Assembly: GCA_900557635.1 (NCBI GenBank)
Contig: USTB01000054.1
Location: 1 to 6,396, forward strand
Direction of reading: 5' to 3'
Source of the DNA: an uncultured Eubacteriales bacterium
GTDB taxonomy: Bacteria > Bacillota_A > Clostridia > Oscillospirales > CAG-272
Length of the DNA stretch: 6,396 bases
Shown here: positions 6,253-6,396 of the stretch, piece by piece
Position numbering within the stretch: position 1 is the stretch's first letter
How the letters are laid out: every line of letters starts with the position of its first letter
Translations under genes and position numbers: made by a program
The notes under the pieces: generated by a model
What the model saw: only the letters and a program-made list of their open reading frames with translations
Databases searched by the model: none
What the model was told of the DNA's origin: nothing

Positions 6253-6255
6253 CGG
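6243..6255. promoter_or_regulatory. Small palindrome over the galK -35 box, possible operator
   Basis: CCGTT (6243-6247), spacer TAC, AACGG (6251-6255) form a 13-base interrupted palindrome that covers the -35 hexamer. A repressor bound here would block RNA polymerase. The arms are only 5 bases and could arise by chance, so this is a suggestion from position and symmetry only. Confidence 0.25.
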
Positions 6256-6274
6256 AAAACACACATCATATTGT

Positions 6275-6305
6275 AAAAATTTTTCCCACGCGCAAAGCGC
6301 GGGGG
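6275..6305 (-). terminator. Possible terminator of a gene beyond the right edge
   Basis: On the minus strand a GC-rich hairpin (6285-6305: CGCGC stem around a TTT loop, extended by three C-G pairs past one mismatch or bulge) is followed by AAAAATTTTT (6284-6275). It could end a leftward transcript entering from the right, which would insulate the galK promoter. The T-run is separated from the stem by five A residues, which is not ideal, and the A/T stretch may instead help the promoter. Confidence 0.35.
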
Positions 6306-6349
6306 ATGCGGGGACGCGCGGGGGAGACGAGGAGTACGCGGGGGATGCG
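6298..6349. repeat. G-rich tandem repeat, three copies of CGCGGGGGA
   Basis: CGCGGGGGA starts at 6298, 6317 and 6337, giving degenerate units of 19 and 20 bases. The first and third copies share CGCGGGGGATGCG exactly. The segment is strongly purine-skewed on the plus strand, unlike the genes. It has no open frame of interest and leads straight into the hairpins at 6350-6396. Confidence 0.6.
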
Positions 6350-6396
6350 CGGGGCTCTGCCCCGAACCCCGCCAAAGGACCTTTTGGGAAAGGTCC
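6350..6396. repeat. Double-hairpin intergenic element, cut by the right edge
   Basis: First hairpin: CGGGGC (6350-6355), loop TCT, GCCCCG (6359-6364). Then GAACCCCGCCAAA-like spacer sequence, and a second hairpin GGACCTTT (6377-6384), loop TGGG, AAAGGTCC (6389-6396), a perfect 8-bp stem that ends exactly at the window edge and may continue. From memory, strings of the form GGGGCTCTGCCCCGAACCCC followed by such an A/G-C/T hairpin recur between genes in many Clostridia. I regard this as one copy of such a dispersed repeat; I cannot test that here. Confidence 0.5.

Noticed and set aside
6155..6262. 36-codon N-terminal extension of galK
   Set aside because: The extension contains the promoter, which would lie inside the coding region; the ATG at 6154 has a ribosome binding site and fits the family N-terminus.
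6285..6396. CRISPR array suggested by the repeated G-rich units
   Set aside because: The units are 19-20 bases, contiguous and without distinct spacers, and there are no cas genes in the window.

Overview
The window reads as a piece of chromosome from a GC-rich member of the Clostridia, of the Oscillospirales or Christensenellales kind. This rests on the GC-rich codon use, the clostridial flavour of MnmG (CNPAIGG and GKGPAVHS motifs) and of the galactokinase (GNHTDHNHG motif), non-ATG starts behind good Shine-Dalgarno sequences, and the walJ-rlmH gene pair typical of Firmicutes. This is inferred from protein motifs, not from a database match.

All convincing genes lie on the minus strand, so transcription runs right to left. 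From the right edge: a G-rich, hairpin-rich intergenic segment (about 6285-6396); a strong sigma-A type promoter (6224-6252); a galactokinase-family gene (4868-6154); a small three-helix membrane protein of unknown function (4449-4844); a WalJ/YycJ-type metallo-beta-lactamase-fold hydrolase (3665-4432); rlmH, the 23S rRNA pseudouridine-1915 methyltransferase (3107-3559); a membrane-anchored WG-repeat protein (1400-3067); and the first two thirds of mnmG, the tRNA wobble-uridine modification enzyme (1-1259), which runs off the left edge. Gaps are 23, 16, 105, 39 and 140 bases, so at least galK to walJ, and rlmH with the WG-repeat gene, look co-transcribed. The only clear promoter is the one before galK. 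mnmG sits behind a leader with two hairpins and may be partly uncoupled.

Functionally this is mostly housekeeping: RNA modification (rlmH, mnmG), a cell-wall or DNA-related hydrolase (walJ) and sugar phosphorylation (galK). Two membrane proteins of unknown role are embedded among them. walJ and rlmH are known chromosomal neighbours in Firmicutes, although the HtrA-type protease often found with them is absent here. The less ordinary items are the WG-repeat surface protein between two RNA-modification genes, the galactokinase with a changed sugar-site motif and no galT or galE nearby, the tandem repeats and hairpins at the right edge, and a terminator-shaped hairpin pointing the wrong way in the mnmG leader. 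I do not see a clear defence system, mobile element, CRISPR array, tRNA or rRNA. Long plus-strand reading frames are antisense shadows of the minus-strand genes.
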